Assembly (NCBI GenBank): GCA_025355305.1
Contig: JANXZW010000053.1
Location: forward strand, 1-39,172
Source: Actinomycetes bacterium
GTDB lineage: Bacteria; Actinomycetota; Actinomycetes; Nanopelagicales; Nanopelagicaceae
Reading direction: 5' to 3'
Length of the DNA stretch: 39,172 nucleotides
The translations under genes were made by a program, and so were the position numbers. The notes under the pieces are model-generated. The model worked only from the letters and a program-made list of their open reading frames with translations. It did not search any database and was not told the DNA's origin. Below, piece by piece: positions 1-9,865 of this stretch. The stretch's first letter is position 1. Every line of letters starts with the position of its first letter.

Positions 1-627
1 AGGGTGCTTGATCAAGATTGGGAGCAAGTAGGAGATTGGGTATACGCCCCATGTCGCGATCAAGAGAAGGCGCAGGCGGCTAACAGTGGCTGCAACTCCC
101 TCAGGTTGATGATCCAAGGACTTTGTAAGTTCTACGAAGAGAACCTGGAGGATGTATAGGAACGGGATAGTTGAAAGAACACCGAAGAGAACCTTGGTTC
201 CGGTGCTGCTTGAAATTTCTCCTGGGTAACCGAGAATGATCATTGCTGCTGAAGCAGGTACCAGGCGCATGATCAGAGAGTTTGCCGCGCTCTTAGCGAG
301 CGCAAGTACAGCAATAACCTCTACTAGGAGTAGTGGAACTGTGAGGATCCAGTCGATGTAACGGTATGCCTCATTGAAAGAACCTTGAGCGGTTCCAACT
401 GATACTGCGTTCTTCATTGAAGAGTCTGTGAATGAGTTGAAGATACGGAAGTAGTGATAGCCAGCGATGAATGTCACCATCGATGACATAACAAGCGCGG
501 TGCGGTACTTAGGAAGTACGCGCGATTGGCTAACTAGTGTGAAGATGGTTGTTGCAAGCATTGAGATGAGGCCGAAGGAGAAGATGTTGTACAACGAGCT
601 CCATTGACCGTTTGTAAGTTGTAGCAT
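1..627 (-). CDS. Actinorhodopsin, light-driven proton pump (3' part cut by window edge)
   Basis: Retinal-binding membrane protein that pumps protons out of the cell in light. My reverse-strand translation gives 209 residues from ATG at 627-625, with a GGAGG ribosome binding site ten bases upstream. Helix B carries the GYHYFRIFNSF segment. Helix C reads RYIDWILTVPLLLVE, with the proton-acceptor Asp and, eleven residues on, the donor Glu of the proteorhodopsin/xanthorhodopsin group. The tuning position (105 in proteorhodopsin numbering) is Leu, as in green-absorbing forms. Helix F has WGVYPISYLLP. The window ends before helix G, so the retinal-binding Lys cannot be seen. The upstream neighbour on the same strand encodes Blh, which makes retinal. 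Assignment to the actinorhodopsin clade rather than another xanthorhodopsin-like clade is inference. Confidence 0.93.
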   Translation of the reverse strand, partial: MLQLTNGQWSSLYNIFSFGLISMLATTIFTLVSQSRVLPKYRTALVMSSMVTFIAGYHYFRIFNSFTDSSMKNAVSVGTAQGSFNEAYRYIDWILTVPLLLVEVIAVLALAKSAANSLIMRLVPASAAMIILGYPGEISSSTGTKVLFGVLSTIPFLYILQVLFVELTKSLDHQPEGVAATVSRLRLLLIATWGVYPISYLLPILIKHP

Positions 628-797
628 CGAGAATGGTCCTCCAAAGTATTCGATCAGGCCGGGGGTATATCCGAGATGGCTCGGCAACCTAATTCGTTGC
701 GTACATTGTTCATCTATTTGAGGGAAATTGCCACTTGAAAATGCGGTTTTTCTGATGTATTTCTCAGGAACCCGTGAATCTCCGCTAAATGGAGGGG

Positions 798-1757
798 TTA
801 ACTCTCGGTCGCTCGCAGGTCAAAACGCGCCGTTGAGAGCATATGGGGCACGGTGAGCGCCCAAATGATCACCAAAGTGGACCAGAGCAGGCCTGTGGAG
901 AAGTGGTGGCGGTCAAAGAGCATCAACCCCGCGGCGATTGCCACCGTGCCGAGCACCGCATAGAGACCAGGTGCAATCGCAGCTCTGACGGCTTGCCCGC
1001 CACTTCCGGCTCCCGCTAGGGCTCGAGACCTGGCCAACTTGGGGACCAGACGGGCGGTGTGGCGAGCCGCATGCCAGAAGCCGAAATAGGAAGCGAAGGC
1101 CACTAGCGGCGGTACGACCAGAGCGAGGCCCCCTAGGAGCAGGAGGTCGAAGGCGAAGTCAAAGCTCCTTGAGATCAGCAGGACCAAAATCGCGGCGATC
1201 GCCATTCCAAGTGTGACTTTTCGCAGGAGCTCTGAGTCTGAACCTGACCAGCTTTGGAGCGCCGGGTGGATGCGCCTTAACGCGTCTCCTGAGCGTGGGT
1301 CCGTGAGGGGCAGAAGGACTGGGGCGAACCCTGCCGGGATGGCGTAGAGGCTCCCGATCAACCAAGGGTACTTTTGCTCCCCGGAGGCCGCTCTCCATTC
1401 GTTGCGAAACGAGGCATCGCCGTATCCAAAGTGGAGCGAACTCATAAGAACGATTACCTGGAAACCTCGGAGGTTCCAGGTTGCAATCATCCAGCCCGCA
1501 ATCAACGCGATGGCGATGTAGGCGGCTATGTATATGTAGAAGCGGCGACGGGGAGTTGCTGGTATTGATATCAGGTGATCAATAGCTCCGTGCGGGATGC
1601 CAATAAGCAATCCGACAAGGGCGATGGTAACTTGCGCAGATAAATTTAATTCGATTCCTATTATTCGAAGGAGAGCAAAGATCACGATCGTGGCAATTAT
1701 GGCTAAGCGCGAAAAGCGCTCGATCCACGAAAATATCTCGGGCAGCGCATCCTTCAT
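798..1757 (-). CDS. blh: Brp/Blh family beta-carotene 15,15'-dioxygenase
   Basis: Integral-membrane oxygenase that cleaves beta-carotene into two retinals, the chromophore for the adjacent rhodopsin. The 319-residue product is a multi-helix protein. It has the family motif GIPHGAIDH (His56, His61), HFGYGD (His109), FWHAARH (His229, His233) and TVPHMLS (His305), matching the conserved histidines thought to hold the catalytic iron. It lies on the same strand as the rhodopsin with a 170-base gap, so it may be transcribed alone or run into it. The ATG start is preceded by TAGGGT with a six-base spacer and no Shine-Dalgarno sequence, suggesting a leaderless mRNA. The divergent neighbours are lycopene cyclase subunits that supply beta-carotene. 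Confidence 0.93.
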   Translation of the reverse strand: MKDALPEIFSWIERFSRLAIIATIVIFALLRIIGIELNLSAQVTIALVGLLIGIPHGAIDHLISIPATPRRRFYIYIAAYIAIALIAGWMIATWNLRGFQVIVLMSSLHFGYGDASFRNEWRAASGEQKYPWLIGSLYAIPAGFAPVLLPLTDPRSGDALRRIHPALQSWSGSDSELLRKVTLGMAIAAILVLLISRSFDFAFDLLLLGGLALVVPPLVAFASYFGFWHAARHTARLVPKLARSRALAGAGSGGQAVRAAIAPGLYAVLGTVAIAAGLMLFDRHHFSTGLLWSTLVIIWALTVPHMLSTARFDLRATES

Positions 1758-1763
1758 ATCACA

Positions 1764-1769
1764 ACCCTA
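1764..1769 (-). promoter_or_regulatory. Candidate -10 element for leaderless blh
   Basis: On the minus strand this reads TAGGGT, followed by six bases and then the blh ATG. It fits the TAnnnT-N6-ATG pattern seen repeatedly in this window and there is no Shine-Dalgarno sequence. No convincing -35 was identified. Confidence 0.55.
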
Positions 1770-1803
1770 TTTCAATACTCTGAGGCATGGGAGTTAACAG
1801 GCG

Positions 1804-2148
1804 ATGACGCACTTGAGTTATCTAGCGGTTATAGCCTTTGTGGCGCTCTGTGCCCTAGGTATCAATCTTGGGTTTCGCTTGCGTATTGGAAGGTATTGGC
1901 GAGAATTGTTTCTCACCCAGTTTGCGATAGTGATTATTTATCTGAGTTGGGATACCTGGGCGATTGCCAAAAAGAATTGGTTCTTTGATCCCCACCAGAT
2001 CGTCAATCTAAATGTGCTTCCCAAAGTCCCACTCGAGGAGCTTCTCTTCTTTATCGTTGTTCCGTTGACAATCATTTTGAGTTATCAAACTCTGCTCAAG
2101 TTGACGGGATGGAGCCAAGAGGGGAGCCAAGAGGGGAGCAAGAGATGA
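1804..2148 (+). CDS. crtYc: Lycopene beta-cyclase subunit, CrtYc type
   Basis: One half of the heterodimeric actinobacterial lycopene cyclase that converts lycopene to beta-carotene, the substrate of Blh. The 114 residues form about three membrane helices. They carry the cyclase-domain motif PLEELLFF at residues 76-83 and the NWFFDP segment just before it. The C-terminus is a short repeated tail, SQEGSQEGSK, encoded by near-identical 12-base units around 2111-2143. The stop codon overlaps the next gene's ATG as ATGA, indicating translational coupling with the partner subunit. The start is the first ATG of the frame. A GGGAG lies about ten bases upstream. Confidence 0.88.
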   Translation: MTHLSYLAVIAFVALCALGINLGFRLRIGRYWRELFLTQFAIVIIYLSWDTWAIAKKNWFFDPHQIVNLNVLPKVPLEELLFFIVVPLTIILSYQTLLKLTGWSQEGSQEGSKR

Positions 2149-2483
2149 TTTACTCTGACATCGCCCTCGATGCCGTCGTCTTTGCGATCCTCGTCGATCT
2201 TTTCTTACTGCGAACCGCCATGATCACGCGCGGAATATATTGGCTCACCTATGGTCTTATCTTTCCCTTTCAATTGCTCACAAACTGGTGGCTCACCTCC
2301 AGAAATATCGTGCAGTACTCTCCCGCTGAAATTATTGGGCGACGCTTAGCCGGTGCCCCGATCGAAGATCTACTCTTTGGCTTTTCTATGATCCTATTAA
2401 CGCTCTCCCTTTGGGAGTTCTTGTCTGCCCGCGCAGCGCGCGCAGCGCGGGCAGCCCGGGCGCCGCGAGAGGCAGCGGACTAA
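2145..2483 (+). CDS. crtYd: Lycopene beta-cyclase subunit, CrtYd type
   Basis: Second subunit of the heterodimeric lycopene cyclase, 112 residues with about three membrane helices and the paired motif PIEDLLFG at residues 72-79. I chose ATG 2145 over an in-frame ATG at 2109 because it overlaps the crtYc stop as ATGA and follows GGGGAGCAAGAG, a usable ribosome binding site; the upstream ATG would add 12 residues derived from the crtYc repeat. The last 20 residues are an Ala-Arg low-complexity tail ([15 protein letters not shown]) encoded by very GC-rich DNA that also forms a perfect inverted repeat. The gene overlaps the convergent fumarase by four bases. Confidence 0.88.
   Translation: MIYSDIALDAVVFAILVDLFLLRTAMITRGIYWLTYGLIFPFQLLTNWWLTSRNIVQYSPAEIIGRRLAGAPIEDLLFGFSMILLTLSLWEFLSARAARAARAARAPREAAD
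2425..2454. repeat. 10-bp GC-rich inverted repeat in the crtYd 3' end
   Basis: CTGCCCGCGC and GCGCGGGCAG are perfect reverse complements separated by ten bases. The hairpin sits in the last codons of crtYd, directly at the convergent junction with fumarase. There is no T tract, so it is not a standard intrinsic terminator. Confidence 0.6.
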
Positions 2484-4138
2484 GCGTTGGTCGGCTTAAG
2501 GCCGATGGAGAGCGGTTTTGAAGTTTCAGCGAAGAAGTCATTTCCTTTATCGTCTACAACGATAAATGCAGGGAAATTTTCAACTTCAATCTTCCAAACC
2601 GCTTCCATACCGAGATCTGCATAATCCAAAACTTCGACCTTCTTGATGCAATCCAGCGCGAGTCTGGCAGCAGGACCGCCTATGGATCCAAGGTAAAAAC
2701 CACCATGCGTTTTGCAGGCATCGGTGACTTGTTTGGAGCGATTGCCCTTTGCCAGCATGATCATCGATCCACCGGCTGCTTGGAATTGTTCGACGTAGGA
2801 ATCCATCCGGCCGGCCGTAGTAGGACCGAAAGAGCCAGAGGCGTAGCCGGCAGGCGTCTTTGCAGGACCGGCGTAGTAGACAGCATGATCTTTGAAGTAT
2901 TGCGGAAGTGGTTGGCCAGAATCGAGTAGTTCCTTCAGTTTGGCATGTGCCAGGTCGCGAGCGACGACCAAAGTTCCATTGAGTGAGAGACGAGTCTTGA
3001 TGGGGTGTTGGGAAAGGGTGGCCAGAACTTCTGCCATCGGTTGGTTGAGATCAATGGCAACTGCCTGCGCCCCCAGATGTTCCTCGGTCGTCTCGGGTAG
3101 GAAGTGGGCAGGCTCGCGCTCTAACTTCTCAAGGAATACCCCCTCCTTCGTAATCTTGCCTTTAGCCTGTCGATCTGCTGAGCAAGAGACCGCAATAGCA
3201 ATCGGCAGGGAAGCACCATGACGAGGTAGGCGAACCACCCTCACATCGTGACAGAAATACTTTCCGCCAAATTGCGCACCGATGCCCAGAGTGCGAGTGA
3301 GTTCCAGAACTTTCTCTTCGAGTTCAACATCTCGAAAGGCGTGCCCAGTCTTTGCATCTCCGGTGAGTGGAAGTGAATCTAGATACTTTGTGCTTGCCAG
3401 CTTTGCAGTCTTAACGGTGTGCTCTGCGCTGGTGCCGCCGATGACGATGGCTAGGTGGTAAGGAGGGCAGGCCGCTGTTCCAATAGCGCGCAATTTTTCC
3501 TCGAGCCAACTCATAAATGACTTGGGATTGAGAATCGCTTTAGTCTCTTGATACAAGAAAGATTTGTTGGCACTGCCGCCACCCTTCGCAATAAAGAGGA
3601 AGTTGTATTCGCTTGGATGCTCAGAGTCAGAGTAGATTTCAATTTGCGCTGGGAGATTATTGCCAGTGTTCTTCTCTTCCCACGTTGTTACTGGAGCCAT
3701 TTGTGAATAGCGCAAGTTGAGATTTGTGAAAGCATCATAAACACCGCGAGAGATCGAGACTTCATCCTTCTCGGAGGTAAGCGCGCGTTGCCCCTTCTTT
3801 CCCATCACGATCGCGGTACCCGTGTCTTGGCACATAGGAAGAATGCCGCCGGCGGAGATGTTGGCGTTCTTCAGTAGATCAAGAGCAACAAAACGATCAT
3901 TTGGGGAGGCCTCTTTATCGTCGATGATGTTCTTCAGTTGCTGCAGGTGAGCACTGCGTAAGTAATGTGAGATGTCGTGGATGGCCTCCGCAGTTAGCGA
4001 AGTGATCGCCTCGGGGCTGACCTGTAAAAATTCCATTCCCTGCGCCGTAAAGGTAGATACACCTTCGGTTGTGACTAGGCGATATTCGGTCTCATCGGGG
4101 CCGATCGGTAGTAGATCCTCGTAATTAAACTCAGGCAT
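2480..4138 (-). CDS. fumA: Class I (iron-sulfur) fumarate hydratase
   Basis: TCA-cycle enzyme interconverting fumarate and L-malate, of the oxygen-sensitive [4Fe-4S] type homologous to E. coli FumA/FumB, not the class II FumC more usual in actinobacteria. With the start used here it has 552 residues, normal for the single-chain form. Candidate cluster cysteines are in [13 protein letters not shown] (about residue 103), [11 protein letters not shown] and AVSCSADRQ, in the family order. I chose ATG 4138 (MPEFNYED) over an in-frame ATG 4150 because TATGAT lies seven bases before it, a good leaderless signature, whereas the upstream codon falls inside that hexamer. It is divergent from ispH with 33 bases between starts. 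Confidence 0.95.
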   Translation of the reverse strand: MPEFNYEDLLPIGPDETEYRLVTTEGVSTFTAQGMEFLQVSPEAITSLTAEAIHDISHYLRSAHLQQLKNIIDDKEASPNDRFVALDLLKNANISAGGILPMCQDTGTAIVMGKKGQRALTSEKDEVSISRGVYDAFTNLNLRYSQMAPVTTWEEKNTGNNLPAQIEIYSDSEHPSEYNFLFIAKGGGSANKSFLYQETKAILNPKSFMSWLEEKLRAIGTAACPPYHLAIVIGGTSAEHTVKTAKLASTKYLDSLPLTGDAKTGHAFRDVELEEKVLELTRTLGIGAQFGGKYFCHDVRVVRLPRHGASLPIAIAVSCSADRQAKGKITKEGVFLEKLEREPAHFLPETTEEHLGAQAVAIDLNQPMAEVLATLSQHPIKTRLSLNGTLVVARDLAHAKLKELLDSGQPLPQYFKDHAVYYAGPAKTPAGYASGSFGPTTAGRMDSYVEQFQAAGGSMIMLAKGNRSKQVTDACKTHGGFYLGSIGGPAARLALDCIKKVEVLDYADLGMEAVWKIEVENFPAFIVVDDKGNDFFAETSKPLSIGLKPTNA

Positions 4139-4145
4139 GCTAGCA

Positions 4146-4165
4146 ATCATACTTTTAGATACGCT
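4146..4165. promoter_or_regulatory. Back-to-back -10 elements for fumarase and ispH
   Basis: Minus strand: TATGAT at 4151-4146, then seven bases to the fumarase ATG. Plus strand: TACGCT at 4160-4165, then six bases to the ispH ATG. Neither gene has a Shine-Dalgarno sequence. Each -35 region would fall on the other gene's first codons, so the two promoters should compete for polymerase. Confidence 0.55.
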
Positions 4166-4171
4166 TGGTAT

Positions 4172-5128
4172 ATGTCCAAGAAGGTCTTGCTAGCTGCGCC
4201 ACGCGGGTATTGTGCAGGCGTTGATCGTGCGGTGATAACCGTTGAGAAGGCCCTAGACCTTTATGGAGCGCCGGTTTATGTGCGCAAAGAGATTGTCCAC
4301 AACAAGTATGTCGTTGCGACCCTAGAGTCGCGTGGCGCGATCTTCGTATCTGAGACCGATGAGGTTCCGGAAGGAGCGCTCGTCATCTTCTCTGCTCATG
4401 GGGTTTCCCCCGCTGTTCACGAGGCCGCCGCCGCCCGAAATCTGAAGACCATTGATGCTACCTGCCCCTTGGTCACCAAGGTTCACCACGAGGTGAAGCG
4501 TTTCGCTAGTGAGGATTATGACATTCTTCTAATCGGCCATCATGGCCACGAAGAGGTCGAAGGAACCGCCGGTGAGGCTCCCGACCACGTCTTTGTTATA
4601 GATACCGCCGATGAGATCGCGAATATCAAATTGCGCGAAGGCAAAAAACTCATCTGGCTCTCGCAGACCACGCTGAGCGTTGATGAAACCATCAAGACGG
4701 TCCGCGAGTTGAAGAAGAGTTTTCCAAATCTGATCGACCCACCAAGTGATGATATTTGCTACGCAACTCAGAATCGCCAGATGGCGATCAAAGAGATTGC
4801 GCCCCGCTCAGATCTAGTCATCGTTGTGGGTTCAGTGAACTCATCCAACTCGGTGCGCCTAGTTGAAGTTTCGAAAGAGTACGGTGCCAAGGCTGCCTAC
4901 CTAATTGACTTCGCCGCAGAGGCGAAAGAGGAGTGGCTTGAAGGAGTTGAAACTGTTGGAGTGAGCAGCGGCGCATCGGTTCCGGAGATTCTGGTAAAGG
5001 ATCTACTCATCTGGCTAGCTGAGCGGGGCTTTAGTGATGTTGAGACTGTAACGGCAAGTGAAGAACACCTACTCTTCGCCATCCCACCGGAGTTACGAAA
5101 AGAGTTAAAGGCGGCTGGAAAGAGTTAA
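4172..5128 (+). CDS. ispH: 4-hydroxy-3-methylbut-2-enyl diphosphate reductase
   Basis: Last enzyme of the non-mevalonate isoprenoid pathway. It reduces HMBPP to IPP and DMAPP with a [4Fe-4S] cluster, and so feeds the carotenoid, retinal and quinone supply. The 318-residue length is typical. The three cluster cysteines are recognisable in [12 protein letters not shown] (Cys14), [13 protein letters not shown] and [11 protein letters not shown]. The HGV and [10 protein letters not shown] histidine motifs are also present. The start is ATG 4172, six bases after TACGCT, without a Shine-Dalgarno sequence. The stop overlaps the convergent membrane-protein gene by four bases. Confidence 0.97.
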   Translation: MSKKVLLAAPRGYCAGVDRAVITVEKALDLYGAPVYVRKEIVHNKYVVATLESRGAIFVSETDEVPEGALVIFSAHGVSPAVHEAAAARNLKTIDATCPLVTKVHHEVKRFASEDYDILLIGHHGHEEVEGTAGEAPDHVFVIDTADEIANIKLREGKKLIWLSQTTLSVDETIKTVRELKKSFPNLIDPPSDDICYATQNRQMAIKEIAPRSDLVIVVGSVNSSNSVRLVEVSKEYGAKAAYLIDFAAEAKEEWLEGVETVGVSSGASVPEILVKDLLIWLAERGFSDVETVTASEEHLLFAIPPELRKELKAAGKS

Positions 5129-5547
5129 TCTGCGCTTCTCTTGGTGAGAAGATGGTTGTAGAGATACCAGCCCCAGCCCGAAACTGTGGCGAAGAGAAGA
5201 TACGGAGCTGCCCCTCCGAGCGCTTGCACGAAATCAACTCCAAACTTCGTGACATGTACGCCCGCTCCACCAACGGTAGCGACCAAGAGAATTGAGGAGA
5301 AGAAGAAGAGAAAGGGCGGAGTGACGACCGATGCAAAATCCGTACCAGGGCGACCGAGATAGAAGCCGGCTGCGACCGCAGCGATAATTGCTAGACCCGT
5401 GAAGATTCCCACTTTACCTGCGGAGTACTCGATCGTTTCGACCAGAAGTATTACGAGTAATTGCAGAACGACGACACCAGGGCTGGTGAGCCCTGCCCCT
5501 TTAAACGGCTTGGGTAGAACCTTTAGCTCAGCACTCATCTCACTCAT
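5125..5547 (-). CDS. DUF6542-like four-helix membrane protein
   Basis: A 140-residue protein of unknown function. About four hydrophobic segments are visible, near residues 25-40, 47-65, 75-93 and 115-132. The GFYLGRPG and WGWYLYNHL segments and the location between ispH and ychF resemble DUF6542 proteins that I recall at the equivalent locus in other actinobacteria. The family assignment rests on memory of that context. Its start overlaps the rmuC stop by eight bases, so it is the second gene of an rmuC operon. Confidence 0.65.
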   Translation of the reverse strand: MSEMSAELKVLPKPFKGAGLTSPGVVVLQLLVILLVETIEYSAGKVGIFTGLAIIAAVAAGFYLGRPGTDFASVVTPPFLFFFSSILLVATVGGAGVHVTKFGVDFVQALGGAAPYLLFATVSGWGWYLYNHLLTKRSAD

Positions 5548-6751
5548 TATCCTCTAGTTCAAGGGTCAATTCGACTTCATCCACTTCAATGTAATCATCA
5601 TCGCTCGGCGCGAGCTTGGAGTGGAGTTGACGCACATTTTCAGAGAGTTCTGGGATCGCCTTTGGGCTCTTCCCCGTAACTTCTAAGGCGCGCATCTTCT
5701 TCGCCGCGGAGAGAACTGTGGTTTCGGCGGTCGGGATCAACTCGTTGTAGGCCTTGAGGGTGCTCTTGAGGCGCTCTCCAACTGTGACGATCTTCTCGTG
5801 GAGTGAGGAGACATCCTTGAGGAACTTGGCGGCGAGCTCTTGAATCTCGGCAGCATTTGTTGCAACGCGATTACGGCTGAAGAGATAACCAACGGTGCGC
5901 AGCAGCGCCATCATCGATGTTGGGGTAGCGATCGTGACGTTAAGTGCAAAGGCCTTATCCAAGAGAGCTGGATCAGAGCGCAGCGCCTCGGTGAAGATAG
6001 AGTCCACCGGCGCGTAGAGCACCACGAAATCAGGGGAAGCTCCGCGCTCGGCATACTTACGCTTGGAGAGAGCCTCAATATGTTTCAGGAGGTCTTTTGT
6101 ATGTGAGGCGAGTAGCGCTTTGCGCTCCTCCGCATCCTCTGTCTCAAAGGCCTCGTAGAAGCGTTCGAAGGGAAATTTGGAGTCGATATAGAGGACTGAG
6201 CCGCCCGGCATATTGATGGTGATATCGGGAATTGCACCGGATGTATCGCTCCGTTCGGCAGAGCGTTGGCGTGTGAAGTGCTCGCCTTCAATGAGACCCG
6301 CTCCTTGCAAAAGTTGTTCCAGCGCTGCCTCCCCGAACTTGCCTCGAGTCTGCGAACTTGCCAACGCCCCAGCAATAGCTCGAGTCTGATTGACGAGGTT
6401 CTCGTTATGAGAGGCCATCTGGGTGATCTGACTCTTTATCTCCGCCTCAGCGCCCACGCGGCGGCGATCAGCATCCTGCGAGATCCGGCTTAGATCTTCA
6501 ACGCGTGCCTTCATCGCCTCAAGTTCAGCGTTGAGTTTGATCGTTGCTTCGGACTTGGCGCGCTCACCCTCGATCTGTGTCTTGTACTCGCTCACCAGGG
6601 AGCGGGCGGTGGCGAGTTCAGCGGCCATCGCCGCTTGCTCCGCGGAGGTATCGGCGGGGCGGTTCTTAGCCTTGGCGAGCAGGAGTCCGAGTCCGATCCC
6701 CAGGAGAAGGCCGATCACGAGAGCTGCTACCGCCGTTGCGCTGTTACTCAT
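5540..6751 (-). CDS. rmuC: RmuC family DNA recombination protein
   Basis: Membrane-anchored protein of the RmuC family, which limits rearrangements between inverted repeats; its core is related to PD-(D/E)XK nucleases. The 403 residues begin with one hydrophobic helix (about residues 5-25), continue with a long charged coiled coil (about 30-125), and then the RmuC core with ALASSQTRGKFGEAALEQLL and YIDSKFPFERFYEAFE. The C-terminus is acidic ([20 protein letters not shown]). It is divergent from ychF with about 50 bases between starts. Confidence 0.92.
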   Translation of the reverse strand: MSNSATAVAALVIGLLLGIGLGLLLAKAKNRPADTSAEQAAMAAELATARSLVSEYKTQIEGERAKSEATIKLNAELEAMKARVEDLSRISQDADRRRVGAEAEIKSQITQMASHNENLVNQTRAIAGALASSQTRGKFGEAALEQLLQGAGLIEGEHFTRQRSAERSDTSGAIPDITINMPGGSVLYIDSKFPFERFYEAFETEDAEERKALLASHTKDLLKHIEALSKRKYAERGASPDFVVLYAPVDSIFTEALRSDPALLDKAFALNVTIATPTSMMALLRTVGYLFSRNRVATNAAEIQELAAKFLKDVSSLHEKIVTVGERLKSTLKAYNELIPTAETTVLSAAKKMRALEVTGKSPKAIPELSENVRQLHSKLAPSDDDYIEVDEVELTLELEDNE

Positions 6752-6787
6752 GGAGGTATCGTGGCAGGAAGCACCGACAAAGCCCCG

Positions 6788-6793
6788 TAGGCT
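6788..6793 (+). promoter_or_regulatory. Candidate -10 element for leaderless ychF
   Basis: TAGGCT followed by nine bases and the GTG start of ychF. No Shine-Dalgarno sequence lies between them. Confidence 0.45.
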
Positions 6794-6802
6794 AGCCCCC
6801 TC

Positions 6803-7888
6803 GTGAGCCTTTCAATCGGAATCGTCGGACTACCAAATGTGGGAAAGTCGACCCTTTTTAATGCCCTGACCAAGAACAATGTCTTGGCAGCCAACTATCC
6901 TTTTGCCACCATAGAGCCCAATGTTGGGGTCGTGGGAGTCCCAGACCCCCGGTTAGCCCAGCTCGCCAAGATCTTCCACTCCGAGAAGCTTCTGCCCGCC
7001 TCGGTCTCCTTCGTGGATATCGCTGGAATCGTCAAAGGCGCCTCTGAGGGTGCTGGCCTTGGAAATAAATTCCTCGCCAATATCCGCGAGACCGACGCAA
7101 TCTGCCAGGTTATTCGGGTCTTCAAAGATGAGAATGTCACCCGCGAAGGGGAGCGCACCTCAGCCTTCCTCGACCCCGCTGCCGATATCGAAGTAGTCAA
7201 TATGGAACTCGCGCTCGCCGATTTGCAGACGATCGAGAAGGCGCTACCTCGATTGGAGAAGGAGGCCCGCATTTCCAAGGAGAAGGCCACCATTATCGAA
7301 GCGGTCAAAGAGGCGCAAGCGATTTTGAATGCCGGCAAGTTACTCTTTGGCTCAAAGGTTGACCTCGCCGCAATTGCCGAATTGCAGTTGATGACCACCA
7401 AGCCTTTTCTCTATGTATTCAACGTTGATGCCGCAGAACTTGGAGATCAAGAGTTGCGCCAGAGTCTGCAGACGCTGGTGGCACCCGCAAAGGCGATCTT
7501 CTTGGACGCGAAGACCGAGGCCGAACTCGCCGAGTTAGATGAAGACGATTTAATGGAATTTCTTACAGAGATCGGTATGGAAGAGCCTGGCTTGGCAACC
7601 CTGGCTGGTGTCGGCTTTGAAACTCTGGGGTTGCAGACATATCTCACCGCAGGTCCGAAAGAGACTCGGGCGTGGACAATTCATAAGGGAGATACCGCAC
7701 CTGTTGCGGCTGGTGTCATTCACACCGATTTCCAAAAAGGTTTCATCAAGGCCGAGATCGTGGCATTTGATGATTTGATAGAAGCAGGTTCAATGACAGA
7801 GGCCCGTGCTCGCGGCAAAGTCCGCATGGAAGGCAAAGAGTACGTAATGGCTGACGGCGATGTAGTGGAATTTAGGTTCAACGTATGA
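6803..7888 (+). CDS. ychF: Redox-responsive ATPase/GTPase YchF (Obg family)
   Basis: Universally conserved Obg-family P-loop protein that binds ribosomes and hydrolyses ATP. The 361-residue length is normal. The P-loop GLPNVGKST is at residues 8-16, followed by [12 protein letters not shown], the VDIAG motif (about 74-78) and a C-terminal TGS-like domain ending in VVEFRFNV. The start is GTG 6803, giving MSLSIGIVG, the family N-terminus, with TAGGCT nine bases upstream. The stop overlaps the typA ATG as ATGA, so both GTPases are probably translated from one message. Confidence 0.96.
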   Translation: MSLSIGIVGLPNVGKSTLFNALTKNNVLAANYPFATIEPNVGVVGVPDPRLAQLAKIFHSEKLLPASVSFVDIAGIVKGASEGAGLGNKFLANIRETDAICQVIRVFKDENVTREGERTSAFLDPAADIEVVNMELALADLQTIEKALPRLEKEARISKEKATIIEAVKEAQAILNAGKLLFGSKVDLAAIAELQLMTTKPFLYVFNVDAAELGDQELRQSLQTLVAPAKAIFLDAKTEAELAELDEDDLMEFLTEIGMEEPGLATLAGVGFETLGLQTYLTAGPKETRAWTIHKGDTAPVAAGVIHTDFQKGFIKAEIVAFDDLIEAGSMTEARARGKVRMEGKEYVMADGDVVEFRFNV

Positions 7889-9798
7889 CAATCAAACCAA
7901 GGTACGAGAAGAGTCCGTTCATCACAGGTGCGATCAAGAAGCGCGAAGATCTGCGAAATGTTGCAATCATCGCCCACGTTGACCATGGCAAGACCACATT
8001 GGTTGATGCGATGTTGACACAGTCAGGCGCATTCGCTGAGCACCAAAAAGAGGGCGAAAGCCGCGATCGCGTGATGGATTCCATGGATCTAGAACGTGAA
8101 AAGGGAATTACGATTCTTGCCAAGAACACTTCGATTCGTCGCGGTTCTCAAACGGTTAACATCATTGATACTCCGGGCCACGCAGACTTCGGTGGTGAAG
8201 TAGAGCGCGGACTTGAGATGGTCGATGGCGTTATCTTGCTTGTTGATGCATCAGAGGGGCCACTACCTCAGACTCGCTTCGTATTGCGTAAAGCTCTGGA
8301 GAAAAACCTTCCAGTAATTCTTTTGATCAACAAGGTTGACCGTCCCGATTCACGGATTGAGGAAGTCGTTGATGAGGCCTATGGCCTCTTCTTGGACCTC
8401 GATGCCGATGAAGAGCAGATTGAATTCCCGATCGTCTACGCCTCTGCGAAGGCGGGACGCTCCTCTCTCAATCGCCCGGGCAATGGTGAGATGCCGGATC
8501 AACCAAACTTGGATTCACTCTTTGAAGTTATATTCAAGACAATTCCCGCTCCTGTTTATCATGAAGATGCGCCCTTGCAGGCTCACGTGACAAACCTTGA
8601 CTCATCTCCTTATCTGGGTCGTCTTGCACTCTGTCGGATCCGCGAAGGCGTGATTAAAAAGGGTGAGAGCGTCATGTGGATGAAGACCGATGGCACGAGT
8701 GAGCGAGTGAAAATCTCCGAGCTTTTGATTACTGATGGTCTAGAGCGCGTATCAGCGCTCGAAGCTGGCCCTGGAGATATCGTCGCTATCGCTGGTATCC
8801 CAACAATTACCTTGGGTGAAACCTTGGCCGATCTGGAGAAACCACATGCTCTTCCCTTGATTATTGTTGATGAGCCATCGATTTCGATGACTATCGGTAT
8901 CAATACCTCACCACTGGCCGGACAAGAAGGAAAACTCCTCACTGCTCGTCAGGTGAAAAACCGTCTTGACGCCGAGCTGATCGGTAACGTCTCGCTGCGC
9001 GTAGTAAATACGGACCGTCCTGATACCTGGGAAGTCCAGGGTCGCGGAGAGCTACAACTGGCTGTCCTTGTTGAAATCATGCGCCGTGAAGGTTTCGAAT
9101 TGACCGTTGGAAAACCACAAGTTGTTTTAAAGACGGTAGACGGAAAGCTGCAAGAGCCAATGGAGCGCCTCACCGTTGATATCCCCGAGGAGTTCCTCGG
9201 CGTGGTCACGCAACTTATGGCTCTTCGTAAGGGCCGCATGGAACAGATGGTTAACCACGGAACAGGTTGGATCCGCATGGATTACAAGGTTCCATCACGT
9301 GGTCTCATCGGATTTAGAACCGAGTTTCTTACTGAAACCCGCGGAACCGGTCTCATCCACCACGTCTTTGATGGGTATGAGAACTGGAACGGTGAAATTC
9401 GCACTCGTTTGAGCGGATCACTCGTTGCCGATCGTCGCGGAATCGTTACGGCTTATGCGGTCGATGGTGTTCAAGAGCGTGGAATCATCTTCCTAGAAGT
9501 TGGAACCGAAGTCTTCGAAGGCATGATCGTCGGGGAGAATTCACGCACAGAAGATATGGATGTCAATATCGTCCGTGAGAAGAAGTTGACCAATATGCGC
9601 TCTTCTGGCGCCGATGATGCCAACCGCATCATTCCTCCACGGTTGCTCAACCTGGAGCAGGCTCTAGAATTTTGTCGCGAAGATGAGTGCATTGAGGTAA
9701 CCCCCAAGCACGTGCGAATTCGCAAGACGATCCTCGATCAAAATGAGAGAGCGCGTAACGTGGGACGCAATAAGAAGGTTAACCAGAACGCTGAGTAG
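7885..9798 (+). CDS. typA: Translational GTPase TypA/BipA
   Basis: EF-G-like ribosome-associated GTPase that assists 50S assembly and stress adaptation. The 637 residues are slightly longer than the roughly 610 of E. coli BipA because of about 20 extra N-terminal residues. Motifs in order: G1 AHVDHGKTT (about 30-38), switch [15 protein letters not shown]3 [13 protein letters not shown]4 NKVDR, and later [19 protein letters not shown] and the BipA-specific TRSSGADD-like segment ([12 protein letters not shown]). The ATG overlaps the ychF stop. Codon bias towards C-ending codons fits a well-expressed gene. Confidence 0.96.
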   Translation: MTIKPRYEKSPFITGAIKKREDLRNVAIIAHVDHGKTTLVDAMLTQSGAFAEHQKEGESRDRVMDSMDLEREKGITILAKNTSIRRGSQTVNIIDTPGHADFGGEVERGLEMVDGVILLVDASEGPLPQTRFVLRKALEKNLPVILLINKVDRPDSRIEEVVDEAYGLFLDLDADEEQIEFPIVYASAKAGRSSLNRPGNGEMPDQPNLDSLFEVIFKTIPAPVYHEDAPLQAHVTNLDSSPYLGRLALCRIREGVIKKGESVMWMKTDGTSERVKISELLITDGLERVSALEAGPGDIVAIAGIPTITLGETLADLEKPHALPLIIVDEPSISMTIGINTSPLAGQEGKLLTARQVKNRLDAELIGNVSLRVVNTDRPDTWEVQGRGELQLAVLVEIMRREGFELTVGKPQVVLKTVDGKLQEPMERLTVDIPEEFLGVVTQLMALRKGRMEQMVNHGTGWIRMDYKVPSRGLIGFRTEFLTETRGTGLIHHVFDGYENWNGEIRTRLSGSLVADRRGIVTAYAVDGVQERGIIFLEVGTEVFEGMIVGENSRTEDMDVNIVREKKLTNMRSSGADDANRIIPPRLLNLEQALEFCREDECIEVTPKHVRIRKTILDQNERARNVGRNKKVNQNAE

Positions 9799-9865
9799 GC
9801 AGGCGCGGTTAGCCAACTGACCGAGCATTCACCCCGATGTCACCACCTAAGGGTTAGATAGCACC

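Noticed and set aside
5840-6806. Several plus-strand frames opposite rmuC, including 6531-6806
   Set aside because: They are out-of-frame readings of the rmuC coding strand with Arg/Ser-rich, non-globular translations; rmuC is clearly the gene.
9799-9865. Terminator between typA and adnA
   Set aside because: Only a weak interrupted CGGT/ACCG pairing is present and no T tract follows.
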